DNA of 64,000 bases from Xylocopa sonorina (GCF_050948175.1 NW_027490120.1:868001-932000); one strand, 5' to 3'; numbered from the stretch's first letter, positions 1 to 13,619 are shown. Notes: a model not told the origin generated them from the letters alone. A program made the numbers and translations.

Positions 1-3000
1 ACTCCACAATGAATATTATACCTGGACATGAAACATAGAAATGAAATGCGATATCGCGATTTACGAAGCATTAGAACACTATTCCTTCGATACGGAGAAA
101 TCTGCAAACGCTATTTCCTGGCAAGGAAGTGTCGCATTTACATTCATTTCAAGTGTATGCGAGGTATAAGTGACATTTCGCAATGAATATTATATCTTAT
201 CATGAAACAGAAATGAAATGCGATATTGCATTTTAAGAAGCATTAGAAATCTATTGCTTCGTTACGTAGACATCTGCGAACGCTATTTCCTAGGAACGAA
301 GTGTCGCATTTACATTCATTTGCAGTGTACGCAAGGTATAAGTGACACTTCGCAATGAATATTATATCTTATGAAACACAGAAATGAGATGCGAAATCGC
401 GATTTAAAAAGCACTAGAACTCTATTGCTACGATACGTAGACATCTGCTATCGCTATTTCCTAGCAAGGAAGTGTCGCCATTACATTCCTTTGAAGGAAA
501 TAGCAGGTATACATGACACTTCGCACTGAATATTAATACTTATCACGAAACATAGAAATGAAATGCGACATCTCGTTTTAAGAAGCATTAGAACTCTATT
601 GCTTCGATACGTGGACATCCGCAAACGCTACTTCCTAGCAAGGAAGTGTCGCATTTACAATCATTTGAAAGAAATACGGGGTATATACGACACTCCGCAA
701 TGAATATTATATCTTACCGTGAATGATAGAAATGCGATGCGATATCTCGTTTAGAGAAGCCTTAGAACTCTGTTGCTTCGATACAGTTACATTCATTTGA
801 AGTGTATGCGAGGTATACATAACATTGCACAATGAATATTATATCTTATCATAAAACATAGAAATAAGAAGCGATATCGCGTTTTAAGAAGCATTAGAAA
901 TCTGTTGCTACGATACGTAGACATATGCAGACCCCATTTCCTAGCAAGGAAGTGTCGCATTTACAATCTTCTGAACTGAATACGAGGTATACTTAACACT
1001 CCACAATGAATATTGTATCATATCATGAAACCAAGAAATTAGGATCGATTTCGCGTTTTCCGAAGCATTAGAACTCCATTGCTACGATACGTAGACATCT
1101 GCAGACGCTATTTCCTAGCAAGGAAGTGTCGCATTTACATTTTTTTGAAGTGAATACGTGGTATACATAACACTCCACAATGGATATTATATCTTATCAC
1201 GGAACATAGAAATGAGATGCGATATCGCGATTTAGGAAGCATTAGAACTCTATTGCTTCGATACATAGATATCTGCAGACGCTATTTCCTAGCAAGGAAG
1301 CGTCGCATTTACATTACTTTGAAGTGAATTCCAGGTATACATGACATTTCGCTATGAATATTATCTCTTATCATGAATCATATAAATGAGATGCGATATA
1401 GCGTTTTGAGAAGCATTAGAACTCTATTGCTACGATATGTAGACATCTGCAAACGTTATTTTCTAGCATGGAAGTGTCGCATTTACATTCCTTTAAAGTG
1501 AATACGAGGTACACATGACACTTCGCAATGAATATTATATCTTATCGTGAAACAGAAGTGAGATGCGACATCTCGTTTTAAGAAGCATTAGAACTCTATT
1601 GCTTCGATACGGAGACATCTGCAAACGCTATTTCGTAGCAATTAAGTGTAGCATTTACATTCATTTGAAGTGTATGCGAGGTAGAAGTGACACTTCGCAA
1701 TGATTATTTTATCTTACAATGAAACATAGAAGTGAGATGCGATATCGCGTTTTAAGAAGCATTAGAACTCCATTGCTACGATACGTAGACATCTGGAAAC
1801 GCTTTTTCCTAGCAAGGAAGTGTCGCATTTACATTCTTTTGAAGTGAATTCGCGGTGTACATGACACTTCGCATTGAATATTATATCTTATCATGAAACA
1901 TAGTCATGGGATGCGATATCGCGTTTCAAGAAGCATTAGAACACTATTTCTGCGATACATAGACATCTGCAAACGCTATTTCCTAGCAATGGAGCGTCGC
2001 ATTTACATTCATTTGAAGTGTATGCGAGGTATAAGTGACACTTCGCAATGATTATTTTATCTTACCTTGAAACATAGAAATGAGATGCGATATTGCGTTT
2101 TACGAAACATAAGATCTCTATTGCTACGATACGTAGGCTTCTGCAAAAGCTATTTCCTAGCATGGAAGTGTCGCATTTACATTCCTTTGAAGTGAATTCA
2201 GGGTATAAGTGACACTTCGCAATGATTATTTTATCTTACAATGAAACATAGAAGTAAGATGCGATATCGCGTTTTAAGAAGCATTAGAACTCTATTGCTA
2301 CGATACGTAGACATCTGGAAACGCTTTTTCCTAGCAAGGAAGTGTCGCATTTACATTCATTTGAAGTGTGTGCGAGGTATACATGACATATCGCAATGAA
2401 TATTATATCTTATCATGAAACATAGAAGTGAGATGCGATATCGCGTTTTGAGAAGCATTAGAACTCTAATGATACGATACGTAGACATCTGCAAACGCTA
2501 TTTCCTAGCAAGGAAGTGTCGCATTTTCATTCATTTGAAGTGTATGCGAGGTATACATGACACATCGCAATGAATATTATATCTTATCGTGAAACATAGA
2601 CATGAGATGCGATTACTCGCATTAGGAAGCATAGGAACTCTATTGTTTCTATACGTAGACATCAGGAAACGCTATTTCTTAGCAAGGAAGTGTCGCATTT
2701 ACATTCTTTTGAAGTGAATACGAGGTATACATGACACTCCACAATGAGTATTATATCTAATCATTAGAAATCTATTGTTGCGATACGTAGACATCTGGAA
2801 ACGCTATTTCTTAGCTACGGTGTGTCGCTATTACATACTTTTGAAGTGAATACGAGGTATACATAACACTCCACGACGAATATTGTACCTTATCACGGAA
2901 CATAGAAATGAAATGAGATATCGCGATTTAAGAAGCATTAGAACCCTATTGTTTCCATACGATGACATCTGCAAACGCTATTTCCTAGAAAGGAAGTATC

Positions 3001-5989
3001 GCATTTACATTCTTTTGAAGTGAACACGAGGTATACCTAAGACTCCACAATGAATATTATATCTTATCATGAAACATAGAAATGAGAAACGCTATGGCGT
3101 TTTAAGAAGCGGTAGAACTCTATTGCTACGATACGTAGACATCTGGAAACGCTATATTCTAGCATGGAAGTGTCGCATTTACATTCTTTTGAAGTGAATA
3201 CGAGGTATACATAACACTTCACAATGAATATTATATCTTATCATGAAACATAGAAGTGAGATGCGATATGGCGATTTAACAAGCATTATAACTCTATTGC
3301 TTCGATACGTAGACATCTGCGAACGCTATTTCCTAGCAAGGAAGTGTCGCACTTACATTCATTTGAAGTGTGGACGAGATATACATAACACTGCACAATG
3401 AATATTATATCTTATCGTGAAACGTAGAATTGAGGTGCGATAACGAGATTTAAGAAGCATTGGAACACTATTGCTTCGATGCGTAGACATCTGCAAACCC
3501 TACTTCCTAGCAAGGATGTGTCGCATTTACATTCTTTTGAAGTGAATACGAAGTATACATGGCACTACGCAATGAATATTATATCTTATCATGAAACATA
3601 GAAATGAGATGCGATATGGCGATTTATGAAGCATTAGAACTCTATTGCTTCGATACGTAGACATCTGGAAACGTAATTTCCTAGAAAGGAAGTGTCGCAC
3701 TTACATTCAATTGAAGTGCAGACGAGGAACACATAACACTTCGCAATGAATATTATATCTTATCATAAGACATAGAAATGAGATGCGATATTTCGTTTTG
3801 AGAAGCATTAGAACTCTATTGCTACGATGCGTAGACATCTGCAAACGCTATTTCCTAGCAAGGAAGTGTCGCATTTACGTTCATGTGAAGTGTGCACGAG
3901 GAATACATGACACTTCGCAATGAATATATCTTATCATGAAACATAGAAATGAAATGCGATATCGCGCTTTAAGATGCTAGAGAATTCTATTGCTTCGATA
4001 CGTAGACATCTGGAAACGTAATTTCCTAGAAAGGAAGTGTCGCATTTACATTCAATTGAAGCGCAGACGAGGAACACATGACACTTCGCAATGAATATTA
4101 TATCTTATCATAAGACATAGAAATGTGATGCGATATCACGTTTTAAGGTGCACTAGAACTCTATTGCTTCGATACGTAGACATCTGCAACGCTATTTCGC
4201 AGCAAGGAACTGTCGCATTTACACTCATTTGAAGTGTATGCGAGGTATACATGACAATTCGCAATGAATACTATATCTTATCATGATACATAGAAATGAG
4301 ATGCAGTATCCCGTTTTAAGAAGCATTAGACCTCTATTCTTTCGATACGTAGACATGTGTAAACGCTATTTCATAGCAAAGAAGTGTCGCATTTACACTC
4401 TTTTGAAGTGACTACGAAGTATACATGACACTTCGCAATGAATATTATATCTCAACATGATACATACGAATGAGATGCGATATTGCGTTTTAAGGAGCAT
4501 TAGAACACTATTTCTGCGATACGTAGACATCTGCAAACGCTATTTCCTAGCAATGAAGTGTCGCATTTACATTCTTTTGAAGTGAATACAAGGTATACAT
4601 GATACTTCGCAATGAATATTATATCTTATCATGAAACATAGAAACGAGATGCGACATCTCGTTTTCAGAAGCATTAGAACTCTATTGGTTCGATACGTAG
4701 ACATCTGGAAACGCTATTTCCTAGCAAGGAAGCGTCGCATATACATTCTTTTGAAGCGAATACGAGGTATAAGTGACACATCACAATGATTATTTTATCT
4801 TACCATGAAACATATAAATGAATTGCGATATCGCGTATTACGAAACATTAGAACTCTATTGCTTCGATACGGAGACATCTGCAAACACTTTTTCTAGCAA
4901 GGAAGTGTCGCATTTACATTCATTTGAAGTGAATACGAGCTATACATAACACTCCAGAATGAATATTATATCTTATCATGAAACATAGAAATGAGGAGCG
5001 ATATCGCGTTTTAAGAAGCATTAGAAATCTATTTCTTCGATACGTAGATATCTGCAGACGCTATTTCCTAGCAAGGAAGTGTCGTATTTACATTCTTTTG
5101 AAGTGAATACGAGGTATACATAACACTCCACAATGAATATTATATCTTATCATGAAACGTAGAATTGATGTGCGATATCGCGATTTAAGAAGCATTGGAA
5201 CACTATTGCTTCGATACGTAGACATCTGCCATCGCTATATCCTAGCAAGGAAGTGTCGCAGTTACATTCATTTGAAGTGTATGCGAGGTATACATAACAC
5301 TGCACAATGAATATTATATCTTGACATGAAACATCGAAATTAGATGCGATGTCTAGATTTATGAAGCATTAGGACTCTATTGCTTCGATACGTAGACATC
5401 TGCAAACGCTACTTCCTAGCAAGGAAGCGTCGCATTTATATTCTTTTGAAGTGAATACGAGGTATACATAACACTCCACAAAGAATATTATATATTATCA
5501 TGAAACATAAAAATGAGATGCGATATGGCGATTTAAGAAGCATTAGAACCCTATTGCTTCGACACGTAGACATCTGCTATCGCTATATCCTAGGAAGGAA
5601 GTGTCGTATTTACATTCATTTGAAGTGTATGTGAGGCATACATGTCACTTCGCAATGAATATTATATCTTATCATGAAATATAGAAATAAGATACGATAT
5701 CGCGATTTAAGAAGCACTAGAACCCTATTGCTACAATACGTAGATATTTACAGACGCTATTTCCTGGCAAGGAAGTGTCGCATTTACATTCAGTTGAAGT
5801 GTATGCGAGGTATACATAACACTGCACAATGAATATTATATCAAATCATGAAACACAGAAATGAGATGCGATATCTCGTTTTAAGAAGCATTAGAACTTT
5901 ATTGTTTCGATACGTAAACATCTGGAAACTCTATTCCCTGGAAATTAAGTGTTGCATTTACATTCATTTGAAGTGTAAACGAAGAATAC

Positions 5990-7225
5990 ATAACACTTCG
6001 CAATGAATATTATATCTTATCATGAGACATAGGAATGAGATGCGATATCGCGTTTTAAGATGCATTAGAACTATATTGCTTCGATACGTAAACATCTGGA
6101 AACGCTATTTCCTAGAAAGGAAGTGTCGCATTTACATTCATTTGAAGTGTAGACGAGGAATACATAACACTTCGCAATGAATATTATATCTTATCATGAG
6201 ACATAGGAATGAGATGCGATATCGCGTTTTAAGATGCATTAGAACTATACTGCTTCGATACGTAGTCATCTGCAAACGCTATTTCCTAGCAAGTAAGTGT
6301 CGCATATACATTCATTTGAAGCGTATGCGAGGTATAAGTGACACTTCGCAATGAATATTATATCTCATCACGAAACTTAGAAATGTGATGCGATTTCGCG
6401 TTTCTAAGAGCATTAGAACTCTATTGCTTCGATACGTAGACATCTGGAAACGTAATTTCCTAGAAAGGAAGTGCCGCACTTACATTCAATTGAAGTGCAG
6501 ACGTGGAACACATAACACTTCGCAATGAATATTATATCTTATCATAAGACATAGAAATGAGATGCGATATCTCGTTTTGAGAAGCATTAGAACTCTATTG
6601 CTACGATGCGTAGACATCTGCAAACGCTATTTCCTTGCAAGGAAGTGTCGCATTTACGTTCATGTGAAGTGTGCACGAGGAATACATAACACTTCGCAAT
6701 GAATATTATATCTTATCATGAGACATAGAAACGAGATGCGATATCGCGTTTTAAGACGCATTAGAACTCTATTGCTTCGATACGTAAACATCTGGAAACG
6801 CTATTTCCTAGAAAGGAAGTGTCGCATTTACATTCATTTGAAGTGTAGACGAGGAATACATAACACTTCGCAATGAATATTATATCTTATCATGAGACAT
6901 AGGAATGAGATGCGATATCGCGTTTTAAGATGCATTAGAACTATATTGCTTCGATACGTAGTCATCTGCAAACGCTATTTCCTAGCAAGTAAGTGTCGCA
7001 TATACATTCATTTGAAGCGTATGCGAGGTATAAGTGACACTTCGCAATGAATATTATATCTCATCACGAAACTTAGAAATGAGATGCGATTTCGCGTTTC
7101 TAAGAGCATTAGAACTCTATTGCTTCGATACGTAGACATCTGGAAACGTAATTTCCTAGAAAGGAAGTGTCGCACTTACATTCAATTGAAGTGCAGACGA
7201 GGAACACATAACACTTCGCAATGAA
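5990..7225 (+). repeat. Higher-order repeat inside array 1 (4-monomer, 696-bp period)
   Basis: Monomers from about 5,990-6,530 recur at 6,686-7,225 with a 696-bp offset and far higher similarity than neighbouring monomers have to each other. Shared private variants include GTAGTCATCTGCAAACGC (6,263 and 6,959), AGCAAGTAAGTGTCGCATAT, and a CTAAGAGCATT variant. The fourth monomer (about 6,530-6,686) instead matches a monomer near 3,730-3,910. This is local higher-order amplification by unequal exchange. Confidence 0.85.
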
Positions 7226-8340
7226 TATTATACCTTATCATGAAACATGGAAATGAGATGCGATGCGATATCATCATTTAAGACGTAGACATCTGCAGGC
7301 GCTATTTCCTAGCAAGGAAGTGTCGCACTTACATTCTTTTGAAGTGAATACGAGGTTAACATAACACTCTACAATGAATATTATATCTTATCATGAAACA
7401 TTGAAATGAGATGCGATATCGCGTTCTAAGAAGCGTTAGAATTCTATTGCTTCGGTACGTAGACATCTGCAAACGCTATTTCGTAGCAAGGAAGTATCGC
7501 ATTTACATTCTTTTGAAGCGAATACGAGGTATACATAGCAATCCACAATGAATATTATATCTTATCACGAAATATAGAAATGTGTTGCGATATCCCGATT
7601 TAAGAAGCATTACAACTCTATTGTTTCGATACGTAGACATCTGGAAACGTTATTTCCTAGCAAGGATGTGTCGCATTTACATTCTTTTGAAGCGAATGCG
7701 AGGAATACATAGCACTCCACAATGAATATTATATCTTATAACGAAACATAGAAATGAGATGCGATATCGCGTTTTAAGAAGCGTTAGAATTCTATTGCTA
7801 CGATACGTAGACATCTGCAGTCGCTATTTCCTAGCAAGGAAGTGTCACATTTACATTCTTTTGAAGTGAATACGAGTTATACATGGCACTTCGCATTGAA
7901 TATTATACCTTATCATGAAACATGGAAATGAGATGCGATATCGCGATTTAAGAAGCATTAGAACTCTATTGCTTCGATACGTAGACATCTACAAACACTA
8001 CTTCCTAGCAAGGAAGTGTCGCATTTACATTCTTTTGAAGTGAATACGAGTTATACATGGCACTTCGCATTGAATATTATACCTTATCATGAAACATGGA
8101 AATGAGATGCGATGCGATATCATCATTTAAGACGTAGACATCTGCAGACGCTATTTCCTAGCAAGGAAGTGTCGCACTTACATTCTTTTGAAGTGAATAC
8201 GAGGTTAACATAACACTCCACAATGAATATTATATCTTATCATGAAACATTGAAATGAGATGCGATATCGCGTTCTAAGAAGCGTTAGAATTCTATTGCT
8301 TCGGTACGTAGACATCTGCAAACGCTATTTCCAAGCAAGG
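7225..8340 (+). repeat. Local segmental duplication in array 1 (849-bp offset)
   Basis: A monomer with a distinctive internal deletion (GATGCGATGCGATATCATC running straight into a GACGTAGACATCTGCAG block) occurs at 7,256 and again at 8,105, 849 bp apart. It is followed in both places by a monomer with the private variant CGTTCTAAGAAGCGTTAG. A single-monomer (174-bp) duplication is also visible: GAGTTATACATGGCACTTCG occurs at about 7,874 and 8,048. Confidence 0.8.
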
Positions 8341-10705
8341 AAGTGTCGCATTTACATTATTTTGAAGTGCATACGAGGTATACATATCACAGCATAATGA
8401 ATATTATATCTTATCATGAAACATAGAAATGAGGTGCGATATCTCGCTTTGGGAAGCTTTAGAACTCTATTGTTAGGATGCGTCGACATCTGCAAACGCT
8501 ATTTCCAAGCAAGGAAGTGTCGCATTTACATTATTTTGAAGTGCATACGAGGTATACATAACACAGCATAATGAATATTATATCTTATAACGAAACATAG
8601 AAATGAGATGCGATGTCGCGTTTTAAGAAGCATTAGATATCTGTTGCTTCGATACGTAGACATCTGCAAACGCTGTTTCCTAGCAAGGAAGTGTCGCATT
8701 TACATTCATTTGATGTGTACGCGAGGTATATGTGACACTTCGCAATTAATATTATATCGTATCATGAAACACAGAAATGAGATGCGATTTCGCGTTTTAA
8801 GTATTATTAGATTTCTATTGCTACGATACGTAGACACCTGCAAACGCTATTTCGAAGCAAGAAAGTGTCGTATTTACATCCTTTTGAAAAGAATACGAGG
8901 TATACATGAGCCTCCGCAATGAATATTATACCTTATCATTAAACATAGAAATGAGATGCGATATGGCGATTTAAGAAGCATTAGAATTCTATTGCTACGA
9001 AACGTAGATATCTGCAGACGCTATTTCCTAGCAAGGAAGTGTCGCATTTACATTCTTTTGAAGTGAATACGAGGTATACATGACAATTCGCAATGAATAT
9101 TATATCTTATCATGAAACATGGAAATGGGATGCGATATCGCGTTATAAGAAGCATTGGAACTCTATTGCTTCGATACGTAGACATCTGGAAACGCTACTT
9201 CCTAGCATGGAAGTGTCGCATTTACATTCATTTGAAGGTTAAACGAGGAATACATAACACTTCGGAATGAATATTATATATTTTCATGAAACATGGAAGT
9301 GAGATGCGATGTCGCATTTTTTGAAACATTAGAACTCTTTCGCTTCGATACGTAGACATCTGCAAACGCTATTTCCTAGGAAGGAAGTGTCGCATTTACA
9401 TTCATTTGAAGTAAATACGAGGTATACATGACACTTCGCAATGAATATTATGTCTTATCAAGAAACATAGGAATGATATGCGATATCGCGTTTTGGGAAG
9501 CAGAGCACTCTATTGCTTCGGTACGTAGATATCTGCAAACGTTATTTCCTACCAAGGAAGTGTCGCATTTACATTCATTTGGTGTGAATACGAGGTATAC
9601 ATGACACTTCGCATTGAATATTACATCTTATCATGAAACATAGAAATGAGATGCGATATCGAGTTTCAAGAAGCATTAGAACCCTATTGCTTCGATGCGT
9701 AGGCATCTGGAAACGCTATTTCCTAGCAAGGAAGTGTCGCATTTACATTCATTCGAAGTGAATACGAGGTATACATGACACTTCGCAATGAATGTTATAT
9801 CTTATCATGAAACATAGAAATGAGATGCGATATCTCGTTTTAAGAAGCATTAGAACTATATTGCTTCGATACGTAGACATCTGCAAACGCTATATCCTAG
9901 GGAGGAAGTGTCGCATTTGCATTCATTTGAAGTGTATGCGAGGAATACATGACAATTTGCGATGTATATTATGTCTTATCATGAAATATACAAATGAGAT
10001 GCGATATCGCGTTTTGAGAAGCATTAGAGCTCTATTGCTATGATACGTAGACATCTGCAGACGCTATTTCCTAGAAAGGAAGTGTCGCATTTACATTCTT
10101 TTGAAGTGAATACGAGGTATACATGACACTTCGCAATGAAGATTATATCCTGTCATGAAACATAGAAATGGGATGCGTCTCTCGCTTGAAGAAGCATTAG
10201 AAATCTATTGCTTCGATACGTTGACATCTGCAAACGCAATTTCCTAGCAAGGCAGTGTCGCACTTACATTCATTTGAAGTGTATGCGAGGTATACATGAC
10301 ACTTCGCAATGAATATTATATCTTATCATGAAACATAGAAATGAAATGCGATATCGCGATTTATGAACCATTAGGACTCTATTGCATTTATACGTAGACA
10401 TCTGCAAACGCTATTTCCAAGCATGGAAGTATCGCATTTACATTCATTTGAAGTGTATGCGAGGTATAGGTGACACTTCGCAACGAATATTATATCTTAT
10501 CATGAAACATAGAAATGAGATGCGATATCGCGTTGAATAATGTAATAGAACTCTATTGCATCGAACAGTATACATCTTATAATGCTATTCCTTTTTAAGG
10601 GAGAGTAGTGCTCACATTCTTTTGAAGTGTAGAAGAGATAAACATAACGCTTTGAGTTAAATATTACATCTTACATTAAACACTGAATTGAGATGCAACA
10701 TCGCG

Positions 10706-10867
10706 ATTCAATCTCTGTTTCGCTCTGGCATCGCTGTTTCAATCTCACCGACAAGCACTACTGTCTCACTCCCACTAATGAGTATATCTGCCTCGCTCGC
10801 ACCAAAGACGAACACCCTTGTCTACCTCGCACGGGTGATTTCGTCTTGCTGAAAGGGACAGTCGAAG
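10706..10867 (+). other. Junction segment between satellite array 1 and block L
   Basis: Slightly GC-richer DNA between the decayed last monomer and the start of homology with block R1. A 73-codon ORF (10,693-10,914) spans it but starts in the satellite and ends inside block L. It has no motif I recognise, so it is probably chance. The sequence is absent from R1, whose matching end abuts R2. Confidence 0.5.
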
Positions 10868-10940
10868 CCCATAACCTCAATGGGAACTATTCCAATTCAG
10901 GGAGACGACTTTAACAGAACCTGTGTTCTACTTTTGTGCG

Positions 10941-10964
10941 TATATATATATATATATATATATA
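10941..10964. repeat. (TA)12 microsatellite
   Basis: Twelve uninterrupted TA units. The matching position in R1 (about 55,595-55,606) has only a short TA-rich stretch, so the array expanded or contracted after the duplication. Confidence 0.95.
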
Positions 10965-11099
10965 CTATATCCGGACTAATGTATTCCTGCATATAAGAAT
11001 TCATATATCGAAGTTACACACGTTAAGAATGCAAGACACGAACAACACACACGTAATTGTAAGTTCATGCTATACTACTTCATTATACTATTTCATAAG

Positions 11100-11214
11100 T
11101 TAAACGCGAAAGACGCGCCCCTAGTCCCACCGGGAGACGCGAGTCCCCACTCGCTGGGCCTCATGCTCCTCGCAACGATCCCTTAATCCCCCACTCGCTG
11201 GACCACATGCTTTC
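11100..11214. repeat. Short GC-rich direct repeat
   Basis: The phrase CCACTCGCTGGRCC followed by CATGCT occurs twice, near 11,146 and 11,191, 45 bp apart, in a small GC-rich patch. R1 keeps only one copy (about 55,480-55,500), so this is a local duplication specific to L or a loss in R1. Confidence 0.6.
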
Positions 11215-11440
11215 ATGATTTTTCTAGTAAATATTTCAAATTGGTATAAATATTAATACATATTTTATATTTTAGTTAATTCAAAATACAATATCCCTTC
11301 AAGATACTCCATTACATCTAAAATCCTATCTAATTTCATATCATTTCATAATGTTTTAATTAAATATTTGAAATTGGTTTATATAATTACACTTATCATA
11401 TATTTTAGTTACTTAAAAATAGATCATTCAATTCGCTTTT
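11215..11440 (+). repeat. AT-rich ~133-bp satellite (repeat 2), short array
   Basis: Nearly two copies of an AT-rich unit recognised by TAAATATTTCAAATTGGTAT, TATATTTTAGTTA, AATATCCC and CATTACATCTAAAATCCTAT in order. The same unit forms a longer array at 31,886-32,934 and occurs at 35,378-35,735, 44,886-45,118 and, inverted, 55,255-55,480. Confidence 0.85.
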
Positions 11441-13100
11441 TCTCCATCGAGGCTTGCAAATCCCTCTTCGTTATTCTTATAATTCATACTTTAGAAGGTA
11501 TGTAGTACGTATTGATTGTCCGACGCTGAAAATACCTCAAACACTTCTGCTTTTCGCAGCTTAGCGTACATGCAATCTCCTATCAACATTGTGTCTATAT
11601 TTTATTTGCTTCGGTTCTTATACTGTGTATAGTCTTCTTTAGGATTCGTCGCGATTAGATCGTTTCTTAGAGCCATTTTGATGATCTTTTCCACTCTATG
11701 GTTGTTCTTCTTACCATCCCAGATTACCGATTTTTCGATCCTGCTTCGCTGCAGATGATACATTTCGGTTTATTCGCGATGTAACCGATCATCGTATAGA
11801 TAGGGGATCCGCATCTTCTGCAGATTCCCTTATTATCTTTGAATTCTTCGCAATTTCTGCCGATATGTCACAGTTTATGGTATTTGATGCATCTCTCTAT
11901 TTTCGGTAGTACTTTGTAGGGACAAGGTGTTAATGCTATTCTGAGTCGTTTGACCTTCTCCAGCTCTTTACTGTATTCCTGTACAAATTCAACTAACGCG
12001 ACTCCGTTCCTCTCCACGTCTGCTTTAACAACTTGACCATTCTTTCGATTATTTTCAGTCTTCATTTTATGTACTCCTTCATTTCTTCTCTAGTCACCTA
12101 ACGGGTATATGTCCCTTAGTTGGAGCATGATACTCGCACTCGTATGTGATTCTTCGAATTCTTTTTCCAGAGTTCCTTTCTTCTCCTTTATTTTGTTCTC
12201 TATACCTGTTTTCTTGTTAAGTTCCAGGATTATATCTCCCGCTCTCGATTTTCTTGCGTCATCTTTTCCTATTTCTCTCGTTTCTTCTGCTTTTCCTCAT
12301 CCCATTGTTTGTCCCCGAATGCTTACTGCTTCTCTAATTGTTTCATTTTTTTCTGTACCGTTCGCAACTAGTTCGATCTCAGTTTTTTTTTATATGCCTG
12401 ATGTTTCCCATTAATGATTTCTAATATGTCATTAACTTCGTCGTATCCTCGCTCATAATATCTATCATTACGTCTGATGTGTGGCTGCCTATTCTTCTAT
12501 TTGATAGTGAGGACGTTATTCTCATCAGTAGCTTTTCCATTATCCTGGTCTTTCTTTTTGGTTCCCTTACATCGGCTTTCTTTTTCTCCTTTATATATGC
12601 ATTTCGTATCCATTTCTATTTTCCTATCCTTTTGTGTTATTGACTGGGGGCTACGAACCGCCTGCTCAATCTTTAATCTTCTGCCTTTACCCGATGGGGC
12701 TGATTCCATATCCCGAGCCAGCCTCACCTTTCAGCAGTATATGCACAGCAGCCTCACTCACTTCGGCAGTGGGGACTCGGGGGTAGGGGGGGGCTGCAGG
12801 CCCTCCACCATCCTACTGCCTGCCCTGATACGGGCGAGGGACTCCCAGGACCACTTGAACTACAACTAGCATCTATCTTATACTATAACCGATTCGTAGT
12901 TATGCGTTTTCCATTAAGCTGGCCGGAATCAGTGATATTGATTCGTCCAGTCTAAAGTATTATTTTCTTTTTAAGTTTCTCGATTTTCTTATTTTCTCTC
13001 ACGATATCGTCTATTTCGTTGTACCTTGCCCGGACGGTATGGTATATAATCTGTTGTTCGATATTTGTAGGATTTCCTCTTAATAAATGCAATGCTTCCA
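11441..13100 (-). pseudogene. LINE (R1-like non-LTR retrotransposon) relic, L copy
   Basis: Minus-strand remnant of a non-LTR element. From right to left come ORF1 sequence, a cysteine-rich zinc-knuckle region (about 11,720-11,910: a degenerate IKYHKLGHIGRNCEE stretch, then CRRC and CIIC pairs), and the distal part of an AP-like endonuclease (about 11,450-11,735, with an RNDLIATNPKE stretch). Relative to the R1 copy about 480 bp are deleted between the third knuckle (11,757) and the endonuclease (11,735), removing the start of ORF2. Frames are broken many times. No reverse transcriptase is present: the element ends at the AT-rich repeat, which is unlike ordinary 5' truncation. R1-clade assignment rests on the gag-like knuckles plus endonuclease and is tentative. 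Confidence 0.75.
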
Positions 13101-13456
13101 CAGATTTTCTTTTCCTTTCTCTTTAGTTACGTTGTTGTTATTTTATCCTCTCGATCATCCACATTTCCTCTCTGCACCATCGCGGAACCGGCGTTATACG
13201 ATTACATCATGATGGCGCCCCGGTCTCGCTACCCCGAGATCGAATGTTCTCCCTTGCATCCGTTGATTTGTATATGTGACATATTGGAGAATATTTCCTC
13301 TTATCCTTTGTATTTTTCGAATTACGTTTTAATTACATATATATTAGATATGCGTCAAAATATCGGACTTCCGTACGATTTTTTAGTAAAGTCTTATTCC
13401 TTTCCGACTGTTCGTTTTCATTTCACGATAGGCGCTCCTGTATTCGATGCAGACCC

Positions 13457-13516
13457 GCTCCGATTGAACCAGCCGATTATTATATTATATTACGTGAATA
13501 AACGTTCAATCGGAGC
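13457..13516. other. Conserved inverted repeat (hairpin)
   Basis: GCTCCGATTGAAC (13,457-13,469) is the exact reverse complement of GTTCAATCGGAGC (13,504-13,516), with a 34-nt AT-rich loop. The same structure is kept in R1 at 52,761-52,820 with one terminal mismatch. It lies just upstream of the LINE relic, so it could belong to that element's 5' region; function unknown. Confidence 0.8.
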
Positions 13517-13619
13517 AGATTTCTGCCACACCGTAACTGTGGAAGGCTTACTGCATAGCCTCATCCCTGTGAAAGTTGCGGAAGTTGCTTCCGCCCCGAG
13601 ATGGAAGTGTGCTTATGTT

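Larger units (their letters stand above)
1..10705 (+). repeat. Satellite array 1, ~173-bp tandem monomers
   Basis: Head-to-tail monomers recur every 169-175 bp from the first base; the landmark AATGAATATTATATCTTATC recurs near 10, 184, 353, 698 and so on, about 60 copies. Each monomer has the same order of blocks: GAAATGAGATGCGATATCGC, GCATTAGAACTCTATTGC, TTCGATACGTAGACATCTG, a CGCTATTTCCTAGCAAGGAA block, GTGTCGCATTTACATTC, and a GAGGTATACATAACACTTCG linker. Copies differ by roughly 5-15%, mostly by substitutions. The last one or two monomers (about 10,530-10,705) are much more diverged, as expected at an array edge. No host gene is present. The length and homogeneity fit a pericentromeric or centromeric satellite; that role is inference. 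Confidence 0.97.

Noticed and set aside
8608..8922. 104-codon ORF in satellite array 1 (and a similar 83-codon ORF at 9,792-10,043)
   Set aside because: Both are translated satellite spanning nearly two monomers. The internal repeat of the peptide matches the DNA period, and neighbouring monomers have stops in the same frame.
1..10705. Regular repeats as a CRISPR array
   Set aside because: The unit is ~173 bp with no spacer/repeat distinction, and the surrounding sequence is eukaryotic.
1..10705. CENP-B box in the satellite monomer
   Set aside because: The TTCG in TTCGATACGTAGAC is not followed by the A and CGGG spacing required; no other candidate was found by eye.
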